This document shows positions 1 to 8,835 of a DNA stretch of 64,000 bases, in pieces; positions within the stretch are counted from its first letter, which is position 1, and every line of letters starts with the position of its first letter. Made by a program: the position numbers and the translations under genes. Source of the DNA: Pseudomonas hamedanensis. Its GTDB lineage: Bacteria > Pseudomonadota > Gammaproteobacteria > Pseudomonadales > Pseudomonadaceae. Location of the stretch: positions 704,501 to 768,500 of the forward strand of contig NZ_CP077091.1 of assembly GCF_014268595.2 (NCBI RefSeq). Reading direction: 5' to 3'. The notes below the pieces were generated by a model that did not search any database, had not been told where the DNA came from, and saw only the letters and a program-made list of their open reading frames with translations.

Positions 1-380
1 TCACGCTGTCGTTATACGCCGGGGCGTACCTGACCGAAGTGTTCCGTGGCGGCTTGCTGAGCATTCCCAAGGGACAGCGCGAAGCGGGGCTGGCCATCGG
101 ACTCGGTGAATGGCAGGTCAAGGCCTACATCACCGTGCCGGTGATGTTGCGCAATGTTCTGCCGGCGCTGTCGAACAACTTCATCTCGCTGTTCAAGGAC
201 ACCTCGCTGGCCGCCGCGATTGCGGTGCCGGAGCTGACCTATTACGCGCGCAAGATCAACGTCGAGAGCTACCGGGTGATCGAAACCTGGCTGGTGACCA
301 CGGCGTTGTATGTCGCGGCCTGTTACCTCATTGCCATGGCGCTGCGTTTTCTCGAGCAGCGTCTGGCGATCCGCCGATAG
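1..380 (+). CDS. Polar amino-acid-type ABC transporter permease (5' end outside window)
   Basis: The reading frame is open from base 3 and ends at the TAG at 378-380, so the N-terminal part lies before the window. The visible 125 residues hold the permease EAA-type coupling loop (EVFRGGLLSIPKGQREAGLAIG), then a cytoplasmic segment and the last membrane helix, as in the HisM/GlnP family that moves amino acids across the inner membrane. A second permease starts 9 bp downstream and an ATPase follows, so this is one transport operon. The periplasmic binding protein is not visible and presumably lies upstream. From the downstream catabolic genes I infer an amino sugar acid such as D-glucosaminate as substrate. 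Family assignment is secure; the substrate is inferred. Confidence 0.9.
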   Translation, partial: TLSLYAGAYLTEVFRGGLLSIPKGQREAGLAIGLGEWQVKAYITVPVMLRNVLPALSNNFISLFKDTSLAAAIAVPELTYYARKINVESYRVIETWLVTTALYVAACYLIAMALRFLEQRLAIRR

Positions 381-389
381 GAGGCTGCG

Positions 390-1052
390 ATGTACGAATC
401 TCCCAGTTGGTTGCATGAATTATGGGTGGCGCGCGAGCCGCTGTGGCAGGGCTTTTTGACCAGTGTGCAGGTCTCGGCGCTGGCCATCGTGCTCGGCACG
501 ATGCTCGGTGTGGTCGCCGGCCTGGTGCTGACTTACGGCAAGTTCTGGATGCGCGCGCCGTTTCGCGTTTACGTTGATCTGATTCGCGGCACACCGGTGT
601 TTGTGCTGGTGCTGGCTTGCTTCTATATGGCCCCGGCGCTGGGCTGGCAGATCGGCGCATTTCAGGCCGGTGCGCTGGGCTTGACGCTGTTCTGCGGTTC
701 GCACGTCGCGGAAATTGTTCGTGGCGCGTTGCAAGCCTTGCCGCGCGGGCAGATGGAAGCGAGCCAGGCCATCGGTCTGACCTTCTACCAGTCCCTCGGC
801 TACGTTCTGTTGCCCCAGGCATTGCGGCAAATCCTGCCGACCTGGGTCAACTCATCCACCGAAATCGTCAAGGCCTCGACCTTGCTCTCGGTGATCGGTG
901 TCGCTGAGTTGTTGCTCAGCAGCCAACAGGTCATCGCACGGAACTTCATGACCCTGGAGTTCTACCTGTTCGCCGGATTTCTGTTCTTCGTCATCAACTA
1001 CGGCATCGAATTACTCGGCCGGCACATTGAAAAGCGGGTGGCCCTGCCATGA
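390..1052 (+). CDS. Polar amino-acid-type ABC transporter permease, second subunit
   Basis: This 220-residue inner-membrane permease belongs to the HisQ/HisM family and has several hydrophobic helices. Its EAA-type loop lies around residues 105-130 ([20 protein letters not shown]), the site that docks onto the ATPase. It begins 9 bp after the preceding permease with a GGAGG-like Shine-Dalgarno (taggaggctgcgATG). Its stop overlaps the ATPase start by the ATGA at 1049-1052, which suggests translational coupling. The two permeases probably form a heterodimer. Length is normal for the family. Substrate cannot be read from sequence; see the deaminase and sugar kinase downstream for the glucosaminate hypothesis. 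Confidence 0.92.
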   Translation: MYESPSWLHELWVAREPLWQGFLTSVQVSALAIVLGTMLGVVAGLVLTYGKFWMRAPFRVYVDLIRGTPVFVLVLACFYMAPALGWQIGAFQAGALGLTLFCGSHVAEIVRGALQALPRGQMEASQAIGLTFYQSLGYVLLPQALRQILPTWVNSSTEIVKASTLLSVIGVAELLLSSQQVIARNFMTLEFYLFAGFLFFVINYGIELLGRHIEKRVALP

Positions 1053-1840
1053 CTCAAGCTCAAGTTTCCCCACAGCATCAGGCGTTGCTGGATATCCGCG
1101 GCCTGCACAAACAGTACGGCGCGGTGGAAGTGCTCAAGGGCGTCGACCTGAGTATGCAGCGCGGCAACGTCGTCACGCTGATCGGCTCCAGCGGTTCGGG
1201 CAAGACCACGCTGCTGCGCTGCGTGAACATGCTCGAAGAATTCCAGGGCGGGCAGATCCTGCTCGACGGCGAGTCCATCGGCTATGACGAAATCAACGGC
1301 AAACGCGTGCGCCATGGCGAAAAAGTCATCGCTCGCCATCGTGCGATGACCGGCATGGCGTTCCAGCAATTCAACCTGTTTCCGCACCTGACCGCATTGC
1401 AGAACGTCACCCTGGGCTTGCTCAAGGTGAAGAAAATGCACAAGGACGAGGCCGTAGTGCTCGCCGAAAAATGGCTGGAGCGCGTCGGCCTGCTGGAACG
1501 GCGCAATCACTTTCCCGGTCAGTTGTCCGGCGGTCAGCAACAGCGCGTGGCGATTGCCCGGGCGATCGCGATGAACCCGAGCCTGATGCTGTTCGACGAA
1601 GTCACCTCAGCCCTCGACCCGGAACTGGTCGGCGAAGTACTCAACGTCATCAAGGGTCTGGCTGAAGACGGCATGACCATGTTGCTGGTGACCCACGAGA
1701 TGCGTTTTGCGTTCGAGGTCTCGGACAAGATCGTTTTCATGAATCAGGGGCGAATCGAAGAGCAGGGGCCTCCCAAGGAACTGTTCGAACGCCCGCAATC
1801 GCCGCGTCTGGCTGAGTTTCTCAAAAGCACGCGGTTTTGA
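1049..1840 (+). CDS. Amino-acid ABC transporter ATP-binding protein
   Basis: This 263-residue ATPase is of the GlnQ/HisP type. Visible motifs are Walker [10 protein letters not shown] near residue 49, signature LSGGQQQRV near 159, Walker [10 protein letters not shown] near 180 and the H-switch THEM near 214. It powers import by the two upstream permeases and overlaps the second by 4 bp. An internal stretch ([21 protein letters not shown]) is longer than in minimal GlnQ, but the same insertion occurs in HisP-type members. The end is followed 31 bp later by ridA in the same direction, so transport and metabolism are probably co-transcribed. Confidence 0.94.
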   Translation: MTQAQVSPQHQALLDIRGLHKQYGAVEVLKGVDLSMQRGNVVTLIGSSGSGKTTLLRCVNMLEEFQGGQILLDGESIGYDEINGKRVRHGEKVIARHRAMTGMAFQQFNLFPHLTALQNVTLGLLKVKKMHKDEAVVLAEKWLERVGLLERRNHFPGQLSGGQQQRVAIARAIAMNPSLMLFDEVTSALDPELVGEVLNVIKGLAEDGMTMLLVTHEMRFAFEVSDKIVFMNQGRIEEQGPPKELFERPQSPRLAEFLKSTRF

Positions 1841-1871
1841 ATCTGCACTTTTGCAATCAGGAGAAATACCC

Positions 1872-2261
1872 ATGAGCATTACGCGTTACGGCACCGGCAG
1901 CACTGCCGCCGGCGGCCAGCCTCGTCCATTTGCCCGCGCTGTTGAAGCGGATGGCTGGCTGCACGTGTCCGGTCAGGTGCCCGCAGTGGATGGCGAGATC
2001 ATCGTTGGCGGTATCGTCGAGCAGACCCACCAGACCATGAAGAACCTGATCGCGATTCTCGAAGAGGCCGGTTATGGCCTTGAAGACGTCGTGCGTGCCG
2101 GAGTTTGGCTGGACGATCCACGGGATTTTTCCAGCTTCAACAAGGTGTTCGCCGAGTATTTCAAACCCGAACACGCCCCGGCGCGGGCCTGTGTGCAGGC
2201 GAGCATGATGGTCGATTGCAAGGTTGAGATCGACTGCATTGCCTACAAAAAGAAGATGTGA
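1872..2261 (+). CDS. ridA: RidA-family enamine/imine deaminase
   Basis: This 129-residue member of the YjgF/YER057c/UK114 family hydrolyses reactive enamine and imine intermediates such as 2-aminoacrylate released by PLP-dependent dehydratases. The family-typical C-terminal pattern with the conserved Arg (ARACVQAS) and the GQVP segment near the N-terminus are present. I chose the ATG at 1872 because it has an AGGAGA Shine-Dalgarno 9 bp upstream; an in-frame upstream start at 1851 would add seven unconvincing residues. Its position beside a fold-type III PLP deaminase (3209-4423) is functionally sensible, since that chemistry makes an enamine. A REP pair follows the stop. Confidence 0.88.
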   Translation: MSITRYGTGSTAAGGQPRPFARAVEADGWLHVSGQVPAVDGEIIVGGIVEQTHQTMKNLIAILEEAGYGLEDVVRAGVWLDDPRDFSSFNKVFAEYFKPEHAPARACVQASMMVDCKVEIDCIAYKKKM

Positions 2262-2273
2262 ACGGAGGTGACG

Positions 2274-2343
2274 CTATCGCGAGCAGGCTCACTCCTACAG
2301 GAGAACGCATTTCAACTGTAGGAGTGAGCCTGCTCGCGATGGC
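2274..2343. repeat. REP pair (BIME) between ridA and the IclR gene
   Basis: Two head-to-head REP palindromes (tcgcgagcaggctcactcc and its inverse ggagtgagcctgctcgcga) are separated by a short loop around 2310. They can fold into a long hairpin. This is a typical intergenic Pseudomonas REP doublet, and it may also act as a transcription attenuator or mRNA stabiliser after ridA. Confidence 0.9.
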
Positions 2344-2405
2344 GGTCTAACTGTCGACACGGGACTCTCGGTAAACTCCCGGCACTTTTATTGGGAACTG
2401 AAGAA

Positions 2406-3170
2406 ATGACCGAAGACACCATCAAGCGCCGGGCACGCGGTCTGGACCGGGCGTTCGATATCCTCGATTTTCTCAAGGAAATCGGCCAGCCCTTGCGCCC
2501 CAACGACATCGCCAACGGCATCGGCAGCCCGAAATCCACGGTCTACGAACTGGTCGCCTCGTTGCTGGAGCGGCGGATTCTCGAGCCGGTGGGCAAGGAC
2601 GGCCATGTCTATCTGGGCCGGCAGTTGTACTTCCTGGGGCAGGCGCATTTGCGTCATTTCGACCTTAGCCGTGAGGCCGATCATGCCTTGCAGGAGATCG
2701 TCAGCCAGACCCGCGAAACCGCGCAGATGTGCCTGCTCAACGGTCGCAAATACACGGTGGCGTTGATGAAGGAGGGCGAGCGGCATTTTCGCATCTCTTC
2801 CGACATTGGCGAAAACGCGCCGATTCCGTGGACGGCGTCGGGCCGTTTGCTGCTGGCGCATTTGAGCGATCAGCAGATCATCGACCTGATCGATGAGGAC
2901 GATTACATCCTGCCCGACGGCGAGCGCTTGCCGCTGGAACGTTTTCTGGCGGAGATCCGTCAGGCCGGCAGCGATGGCTTTTTCTCCTTCGACAGTGTTG
3001 CCGACACCTTCACCCATTGCTTCGCCGCGCCCGTCAAAGATGCGCAGGGCGTGGCCATTTGTACCCTGTGCATCGTCGCCCCGCGGGCCGATGCGAAGAA
3101 CAATTACAACGACTATCGCCGGGTGCTGATCGACAGCGCCAATAGCCTCGCCCGGCGTATCAACGAATAA
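2406..3170 (+). CDS. IclR-family transcriptional regulator
   Basis: This 254-residue protein has an N-terminal winged helix-turn-helix (about residues 10-75, with RPNDIANGIGSPKSTVYELVASLLE) and a C-terminal IclR effector-binding domain. IclR proteins usually bind a small catabolic acid and control adjacent operons. The ATG at 2406 is preferred over an in-frame TTG at 2391, because it has a purine-rich GGAACTGAAGAA ahead of it and gives the family's normal length. It sits between the transport/ridA genes and the deaminase gene, so it is the likely local regulator of this catabolic cluster. The effector is unknown; by context it could be an amino sugar acid or 2-keto-3-deoxygluconate. Confidence 0.9.
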   Translation: MTEDTIKRRARGLDRAFDILDFLKEIGQPLRPNDIANGIGSPKSTVYELVASLLERRILEPVGKDGHVYLGRQLYFLGQAHLRHFDLSREADHALQEIVSQTRETAQMCLLNGRKYTVALMKEGERHFRISSDIGENAPIPWTASGRLLLAHLSDQQIIDLIDEDDYILPDGERLPLERFLAEIRQAGSDGFFSFDSVADTFTHCFAAPVKDAQGVAICTLCIVAPRADAKNNYNDYRRVLIDSANSLARRINE

Positions 3171-3208
3171 CCGCGGCTGCCTGCGGCCGCGACTGTGAGG
3201 ATTCGACC

Positions 3209-4423
3209 ATGACCACTGCCATCAACTCTGCAGTAGAAAAAGGTGACGCGGCCATCGGCGCCCAGTTGACGCGTGACGTCAGCTTGCCCGCGCTGGTGCT
3301 GCACCGCGATGCGCTGGAACACAATATTCGCTGGATGCAGACGTTTGTCAGTGACAGCGGCGCGCAACTGGCGCCCCACGGCAAAACCAGCATGACGCCG
3401 GCGCTGTTCAAGCGTCAGCTCGACGCCGGCGCGTGGGGCATTACCCTCGCCAGCGCCACGCAGACCCGCGCCGCTTACGCCCACGGCGTGCGTCGCGTGT
3501 TGATGGCCAATCAGCTGGTCGGCACACCAAACATGGCGTTGATTGCCGACCTGCTGGCCGATGCGGATTTCGATTTTTATTGCATGGTCGATCACCCGGA
3601 CAACGTCGCCGACCTTGGCGCTTATTTCGCTACGCGTGGGGTCAGGCTCAACGTGATGATCGAGTACGGCGTGGTCGGCGGGCGTTGCGGTTGCCGCAGC
3701 GAGCAGGAAGTCATTGAGCTGGCAAAAGCCATCGACGTGCAACCGGCGCTGGCCCTGACTGGCATTGAAGGTTACGAAGGGGTGATCCATGGCGATCAGG
3801 CGGTCAGCGGGATCCGAGCGTTTGCCGCCTCGCTGGTGCGTCTTGCCGTGCAGTTGCAGGACAGCGGCGCTTTCGCCATCGCCAAACCGATCATCACCGC
3901 GTCGGGCTCGGCGTGGTACGACTTGATCGCTGAGTCCTTCGAGGAGCAAAACGCCGCCGGACGCTTCCTCAGCGTGTTGCGCCCGGGCAGTTACGTGGCA
4001 CACGACCACGGCATCTACAAAGAAGCGCAGTGCTGCGTGCTGGATCGGCGTAGCGATCTGCACGAGGGTTTGCGCCCGGCGCTGGAGGTCTGGGCTCACG
4101 TGCAATCGTTGCCGGAGCCGGGCTTTGCGGTGATTGCCCTGGGCAAGCGTGACGTGGCATTCGATGCCGGTTTGCCGGTGCCGTTGCTGCGCTACAAGGC
4201 GGGTGTTGTACCTGCAATGGGCGATGACATCGGTGCGTGCAAGGTCACGGCAGTGATGGACCAGCACGCGTTCATGACGATCGCGCCGGGGGTGGAATTG
4301 CGCGTGGGTGACATCATCTCCTTCGGGACGTCCCATCCGTGCCTGACCTTCGACAAATGGCGGGTGGGGTTGTTGGTGGATGAGCAGTTGTCGGTGGTCG
4401 AGCGCATGGAGACTTGTTTCTAA
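3209..4423 (+). CDS. PLP-dependent fold-type III deaminase/ammonia-lyase (candidate D-glucosaminate dehydratase)
   Basis: This 404-residue protein belongs to the alanine-racemase-like (fold III) D-serine dehydratase/D-threonine aldolase family. The PLP lysine is Lys59 in the APHGKT motif. Near the C-terminus a His376-x-Cys378 pair (SHPCLTFDKW) matches the zinc-ligand pair of eukaryotic-type D-serine dehydratase, so a metal-assisted beta-elimination is expected. Databases usually call such Pseudomonas proteins 'amino acid deaminase'. The operon context (ABC importer, RidA, and a KDG-type kinase immediately downstream) makes D-glucosaminate to 2-keto-3-deoxygluconate plus ammonia a good candidate reaction. 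Fold and cofactor are seen in the sequence; the substrate is inference. D-serine or D-threonine remain alternatives. Confidence 0.85.
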   Translation: MTTAINSAVEKGDAAIGAQLTRDVSLPALVLHRDALEHNIRWMQTFVSDSGAQLAPHGKTSMTPALFKRQLDAGAWGITLASATQTRAAYAHGVRRVLMANQLVGTPNMALIADLLADADFDFYCMVDHPDNVADLGAYFATRGVRLNVMIEYGVVGGRCGCRSEQEVIELAKAIDVQPALALTGIEGYEGVIHGDQAVSGIRAFAASLVRLAVQLQDSGAFAIAKPIITASGSAWYDLIAESFEEQNAAGRFLSVLRPGSYVAHDHGIYKEAQCCVLDRRSDLHEGLRPALEVWAHVQSLPEPGFAVIALGKRDVAFDAGLPVPLLRYKAGVVPAMGDDIGACKVTAVMDQHAFMTIAPGVELRVGDIISFGTSHPCLTFDKWRVGLLVDEQLSVVERMETCF

Positions 4424-4446
4424 AGCCTGAGATTGCGTCGCGGCGG

Positions 4447-4517
4447 CTATTCGCGAGCAGGCTCGCTCCCACAGAAAACGCATTTCAAATGTAGGAGCGA
4501 GCCTGCTCGCGAAGGCG
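4447..4517. repeat. REP pair between the deaminase and kinase genes
   Basis: Two inverted REP cores (attcgcgagcaggctcgctcc and ggagcgagcctgctcgcga) flank a short loop, forming a perfect-looking hairpin. It lies in the 135-bp gap before the kinase start. An in-frame extension of the kinase ORF runs through it, but that is not genuine coding sequence. Confidence 0.9.
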
Positions 4518-4558
4518 TCCGCCCTGACACCATTGAATCAACAGAGACACCACCAAGA

Positions 4559-5491
4559 ATGAACACCTTAAGCCCCCTGGGCCCGAACACCCCACGCATC
4601 GCCCTGATCGGCGAATGCATGATCGAGTTGCAGCAGCGCGCCGACGGCAGCCTGCAGCAAAGCTTCGGTGGCGACACCTTGAACACGGCGGTCTACCTGT
4701 CCCGCGCCATGGGCGACAAGGCGCAGGTCGACTACGTGACTGCGCTGGGCGACGACAGCTTCAGCGACGCCATGTGCCGGCAGTGGGTCGAGGAAGGCAT
4801 CGGCCTCCAACAAGTGCAGCGCCTGCCGGGTCGTTTGCCCGGCCTGTACTGCATCCAGACTGACGCCAGCGGCGAGCGCCGCTTCCTCTATTGGCGCAAT
4901 GAAGCGGCGGTACGCGATTGCTTCACCACGCCTGCCGCCGAACCGATTCTGGCCGCGTTGCCGGATTACGACGTGCTGTATTTCAGCGGCATTACCTTGG
5001 CCGTGCTTGGCGCCCAGGGCCGGGAGCGGCTGATCCAGGTGCTGATCGAAGCCCGGCAGCGCGATGCGCGGATCGTCTTCGACAACAACTATCGGCCACG
5101 TTTGTGGGCCTCGCCTGAAGAAGCGCGCGCGGCCTATCGCAGCGTCTTGCCTCATATCGATCTTGCGTTGTTGACCGTGGACGACGAGCAGGAGCTGTTC
5201 GGGTTCAGCGATTGCGCGGCGCTGTTCGAGGCTTACGCGCAGATCGGCACACCGGAGGTGGTCCTCAAGCGTGGCGCCGAGGCGTGCTTGATTCAATGTG
5301 AGGGCGAAGCGTTTGAAGTGCCGGCGCAAAAAGTTGCCAAAGTGGTCGACACCACGGCAGCGGGGGATTCGTTCAGTGCGGCGTATCTGGCCAGTCGTTT
5401 GCTCGGCGGCAGCCCGGCGGAGGCGGCGCAAGCAGGACATGAACTGGCCAGTCGGGTGATTCAAGTACCTGGCGCGCTGATTCCCCAGTAA
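4559..5491 (+). CDS. kdgK: PfkB-family sugar kinase, probable 2-dehydro-3-deoxygluconokinase
   Basis: This is a 310-residue ribokinase/PfkB-family kinase. It shows the N-terminal GEC(M/L)IEL and FGGDTLNTAVYL substrate-binding segments and the C-terminal PfkB signature DTTAAGDSFSAAYLASRL with the catalytic Asp. 2-Keto-3-deoxygluconate kinase would phosphorylate KDG to KDPG for the Entner-Doudoroff pathway. If the upstream enzyme makes KDG from glucosaminate, this kinase completes the route. The open frame continues upstream to 4433 through a REP element; I place the start at 4559 because MNTLSPLGPNTPRIALIGE begins the conserved domain. The Shine-Dalgarno is weak. Other PfkB sugar substrates are possible. 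Confidence 0.82.
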   Translation: MNTLSPLGPNTPRIALIGECMIELQQRADGSLQQSFGGDTLNTAVYLSRAMGDKAQVDYVTALGDDSFSDAMCRQWVEEGIGLQQVQRLPGRLPGLYCIQTDASGERRFLYWRNEAAVRDCFTTPAAEPILAALPDYDVLYFSGITLAVLGAQGRERLIQVLIEARQRDARIVFDNNYRPRLWASPEEARAAYRSVLPHIDLALLTVDDEQELFGFSDCAALFEAYAQIGTPEVVLKRGAEACLIQCEGEAFEVPAQKVAKVVDTTAAGDSFSAAYLASRLLGGSPAEAAQAGHELASRVIQVPGALIPQ

Positions 5492-5520
5492 ACAGTGCAT
5501 GGCCGCTTGCTGCGCAATCG

Positions 5521-5823
5521 GTTCGCGGGCAAGCCCACTCCCACAGGGTTCCGGGTGCTACTCAGATTCCAGGCAACCCACAGGATTTCCGGTGCTACAC
5601 GAATTCCAGCAACCCACATACCCCCTTGTGGGAGCGGGCTTGCTCGCGAAAGCGGAGTGTCAGATTCAGATAATTGCCTGACCTGACGCCTTCGTGAGCA
5701 AGCCCACTCCCACAAGATTTCCGGTGGTACTCAGATTAGCGGCAACCCACAAGATTTCGGGTCTACTCAGACTCCAGGCAACCCACAAAACCCATTGTGG
5801 GAGCGAGCCTGCTCGCGAAGAGG
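5521..5823. repeat. Composite REP cluster with an interspersed ~38-bp direct repeat
   Basis: The non-coding interval between kdgK and the parvulin gene holds four REP cores in alternating orientation, near 5521-5546, 5628-5654, 5691-5717 and 5797-5823. Between each REP pair lie two degenerate copies of a second unit built on tccggtgctactcagattc and ggcaacccacaag, at about 5547-5622 and 5716-5793. The whole thus looks like a duplicated block of REP, unit, unit, inverted REP. No gene is supported here. Confidence 0.85.
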
Positions 5824-5839
5824 CCCGAAAGCCAACCAG

Positions 5840-6115
5840 TCAATCGCGGTAAAACACCTGCACCAGGTGATAACCAAACTTGCTCTTGATCGGTCCATGC
5901 ACCGTGCGCAGCGGTTTTTTGAAGATCACCGCGTCGATCGCGCCCACCATCTGTCCCGGGCGTACCTCGCCCAGATCGCCGCCGCGTTTGCCGGACGGGC
6001 AGGTGGAAAACTTCTTCGCCAGCACGTCGAACGCTTCGCCCTTGGCAATGCGTTGCTTGAGTTGTTCGGCCTCTTCGGCGGTTTTCACCAGAATGTGGCG
6101 GGCTTGAGCTTTCAT
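5840..6115 (-). CDS. Single-domain parvulin peptidyl-prolyl isomerase (PpiC type)
   Basis: This 91-residue stand-alone rotamase has no signal peptide or membrane segment, so it is a cytoplasmic PpiC/parvulin. Visible family features are the start ARHILVKTAEEAEQLKQ, CPSGKRGGDLGEVRPGQMV in the middle, and the closing SKFGYHLVQVFYRD. Such proteins isomerise Xaa-Pro bonds in folding clients. It points away from the REP cluster and lies downstream of the hybrid kinase gene on the same strand (53 bp gap). A paralogue with the same layout lies at 25666-25947. Confidence 0.92.
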   Translation of the reverse strand: MKAQARHILVKTAEEAEQLKQRIAKGEAFDVLAKKFSTCPSGKRGGDLGEVRPGQMVGAIDAVIFKKPLRTVHGPIKSKFGYHLVQVFYRD

Positions 6116-6168
6116 CGTGGCAGTACCTGATAACGGGGTGTCGGCGGGGCGCGGAATTATGCCTCAAG

Positions 6169-8706
6169 TCACGCCGTCGGGTTGATCATCGTGCGGATCT
6201 TGCTCGCCAGGCGTTCCAGCGCAAAGGGTTTGGCGACCATGTCCATGCCCTCTTCGAGAAAGCCCTGGCGTTCCGCGGCGATCTGCGCATAACCGGTCAT
6301 GAACAATACTTTCAGACCAGGGCGCTGCTGCCGCGCGATTTCCGCCAGCTGTCGGCCGTTCATGCCCGGCAAACCTACATCGGTGACCAGCAGATCCACT
6401 TCGGCAACGGTGTCCAGCAGCGCCAGCGCAGCGGTGGCGTCGACCGCTTCGTACGCCCGGTAACCCAGTTGCTTGAGCAAATCCAGGACCAACATGCGCA
6501 CGGCCGGATCGTCTTCGACCACCACGACGGTTTCCCCGGACGTTGCCGTGCAGGGCGCACTGATCGTCTCGACCGGCGCCTGCTCCGGCATTTGCAGATA
6601 CAGGCGCGGCAAGTACAGGCGCACACAGGTGCCTTGGTCGGGCAAGCTGTCGAGGCTGACATGGCCGCCCGATTGCTGGGCAAAACCGTAGATCATCGAC
6701 AGCCCGAGTCCGGTGCCCTGGCCGATGGGCTTGGTGGTGAAGAACGGGTCGAAGGCCTTGGCGCGCACGGAGGGGGTCATCCCGGTGCCGTTGTCGCTGA
6801 CCGCCAGCATCAGATAGTCGCCGGCCTTGACCGGCTCGAGCGTGGTGATGTCGTTGCCATCGAGGTAGACGTTGGCGGTCTCGATCAGCAGCTCGCCCCC
6901 GTTGGGCATCGCATCCCGCGCGTTGATCACCAGATTCAGCAGAGCGTTTTCCAGTTGACTGACGTCGGTGCTGACCGGCCATACACTGTCGGCCAGGCGC
7001 AATTTAAGCTCGATCGGATCGCCCTTGGTCCGGCGGATAAGATCTTCCAGCGAGTGAATCAGTTCGTTGACGTCCAGGGTCTTGCGATCCAGCGACTGGC
7101 GACGGGAAAAGGCCAGCAGACGATGGGTCAGGGCGGCGGCACGGTTGGCGGAGGACACGGCGGCTTCGGTGAACCGTCCGATCTCATTGGCGCGACCGTC
7201 GGCAATGTAGCGCTGCATCAGGTCGAGGCTGCCGATGATTCCCGTGAGCATGTTGTTGAAGTCATGGGCGATGCCGCCGGTGAGCTGGCCTACCGCTTCC
7301 ATTTTTTGCGCGTGGCGCAAGGCGTCCTCGGCGCGCTCACGCTCGAACATCTCGTTCTGCAGACGCTGGTTGGCCTGGGCCAATTGTTCGGTGCGGGCGC
7401 TGACGCGCTCTTCCAGGGTTTCGTTGAGGTTGCGCAGGGCTTCTTCGGTTTTCTTGCGTTCGGTTTCATCGATCACAAAGATGTAGAACCCATTGACCGC
7501 ACCATCGGCGCCATGGCGCGGCAGGTAGTTCATCAGGGCATGGCGGTTGCTGCCGTCACGGTGCGTTGTGTAGAGGCTGAATGAACAGGACCGGCCGGCG
7601 AGGGCCTCGGCGATGTACGGCGCGCGCAGAAAGTAGGCCTCTTCGCCGATCACCTCGCGGATCGTACGGCCATAGAGTTCTTGCGGTGTAAAACCGTACC
7701 AGTCCAGATAGGCGGCATTGTTGAGGCGAAAACGTTCTTCGCGGTCGACGTAACTGATCAGGATCGGCATGGCGTTGATGATCAGTTGCAGCTCGGTCTG
7801 GCTCTGGCGCAAGGCCTGCTCGGTGTGTTTGCGCTCGGTCAGGTCCAGCGCCGCGCCGAGAAAACGGGTCGGCCGGCCATGCTGATCCTTGTAGCAGCGG
7901 CCGCGGGCAAACGCCCAGCGCAACTCGCCATCAGGTTGCAGCAGGCGATACTCCTCGGCGTATTCGGTGCCGTGGGTGATGCAGTGCTTGATGCCGCGCG
8001 CGACCATCGCCCGGTCTTCCGGATGGACGCCTTGCAGGTAATCGCTGATCGGCAACTGGCTGGCCAGGGCCGGATCGACACCGTGCAACTGGGCGAAATG
8101 CGCGTCGGCGATAAACCGGTCTTCAGCAATGTTCCAGTCCCAGGTGCCGACTGCGTCGGTGGCGGCCAGCGCCAGTTGCAGGCGCTCTTCGGACTCGTGC
8201 TGAGCCTTGAGGCTTTCTTCGGAGCGCTGCTGCAACTCCAGGGCAATGCGTCGGCGTTCATTGGTTTCAATGGTGGTGACGAGGATGCCCGCCACTTGCG
8301 CGGTTTCATCCCGGATCGGGCTGTAGGTCAGATCCAGCCAGACGTCGGATTCTTGGCCATCGCGCTGCAGGGTGAAGCGGCGTTCGCTGTAGGTACGCAC
8401 CTGACCTTGCAGGACGGCGCTGTAGACCGGGTCGGTAAAGGCTCTGAGTTCCGGCCACATCTGGTGTGCCGGTTGTCCGAAAGCATGCGGGTGCTTGCTG
8501 CCGGCCAGCATGGCGAAGCCGTCGTTGTAGATCTGCGTGAGTTGCGGCCCCCACAACAACAGCATCGGCATTGGCGAGTGAATCACGATGTCCACCGCGG
8601 TGCGCAGGCTTTGCGGCCATTGGCTGGCGGCACCCAGTGCGGTGTTGCTCCAGTCGGTGCGCGCGATCAGAGTCTGGGCGTCGTCGTTGCCGGGTACAGC
8701 GTTCAT
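6169..8706 (-). CDS. PAS-rich hybrid sensor histidine kinase with C-terminal receiver
   Basis: This is an 845-residue soluble hybrid kinase with no clear membrane helices. The order is an N-terminal PAS-like input (about 30-145), PAS/PAC (about 175-295), PAS/PAC (about 300-420), a coiled coil (about 420-465), and a HisKA domain with phospho-acceptor His481 in GGIAHDFNN. An HATPase follows with the N box [10 protein letters not shown] near 591, DNGTGM near 638 and GQGTGLGLS near 662. The protein ends in a receiver domain (about 722-840) with phospho-acceptor Asp776 in VTDVGLPG. No response regulator or HPt gene adjoins it, so it is an orphan and its output is unknown. It diverges from the PilT/PilU-type gene across a 129-bp gap. 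Confidence 0.93.
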   Translation of the reverse strand: MNAVPGNDDAQTLIARTDWSNTALGAASQWPQSLRTAVDIVIHSPMPMLLLWGPQLTQIYNDGFAMLAGSKHPHAFGQPAHQMWPELRAFTDPVYSAVLQGQVRTYSERRFTLQRDGQESDVWLDLTYSPIRDETAQVAGILVTTIETNERRRIALELQQRSEESLKAQHESEERLQLALAATDAVGTWDWNIAEDRFIADAHFAQLHGVDPALASQLPISDYLQGVHPEDRAMVARGIKHCITHGTEYAEEYRLLQPDGELRWAFARGRCYKDQHGRPTRFLGAALDLTERKHTEQALRQSQTELQLIINAMPILISYVDREERFRLNNAAYLDWYGFTPQELYGRTIREVIGEEAYFLRAPYIAEALAGRSCSFSLYTTHRDGSNRHALMNYLPRHGADGAVNGFYIFVIDETERKKTEEALRNLNETLEERVSARTEQLAQANQRLQNEMFERERAEDALRHAQKMEAVGQLTGGIAHDFNNMLTGIIGSLDLMQRYIADGRANEIGRFTEAAVSSANRAAALTHRLLAFSRRQSLDRKTLDVNELIHSLEDLIRRTKGDPIELKLRLADSVWPVSTDVSQLENALLNLVINARDAMPNGGELLIETANVYLDGNDITTLEPVKAGDYLMLAVSDNGTGMTPSVRAKAFDPFFTTKPIGQGTGLGLSMIYGFAQQSGGHVSLDSLPDQGTCVRLYLPRLYLQMPEQAPVETISAPCTATSGETVVVVEDDPAVRMLVLDLLKQLGYRAYEAVDATAALALLDTVAEVDLLVTDVGLPGMNGRQLAEIARQQRPGLKVLFMTGYAQIAAERQGFLEEGMDMVAKPFALERLASKIRTMINPTA

Positions 8707-8835
8707 TGCGTCGATCCTGAGCGTCGTTCGGTGAGGCGGCGTCTACTATTCTTCGAGAGGGTAGACGCTCAATGTACCGCTGCGCCACAGCAGCGGGCCA
8801 TGTCTGAATATTCAAGCCGGTGGGTGAATTTGACC

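Noticed and set aside
4433..4558. N-terminal extension of the sugar kinase
   Set aside because: The extra 42 codons run through a REP pair and do not match PfkB kinases; the conserved domain begins after 4559.
7681..8799. Open frame in phase with the PilU-like gene extending over 1 kb upstream
   Set aside because: It lies antisense to the hybrid kinase and gives sequence unlike any PilT/PilU N-terminus.
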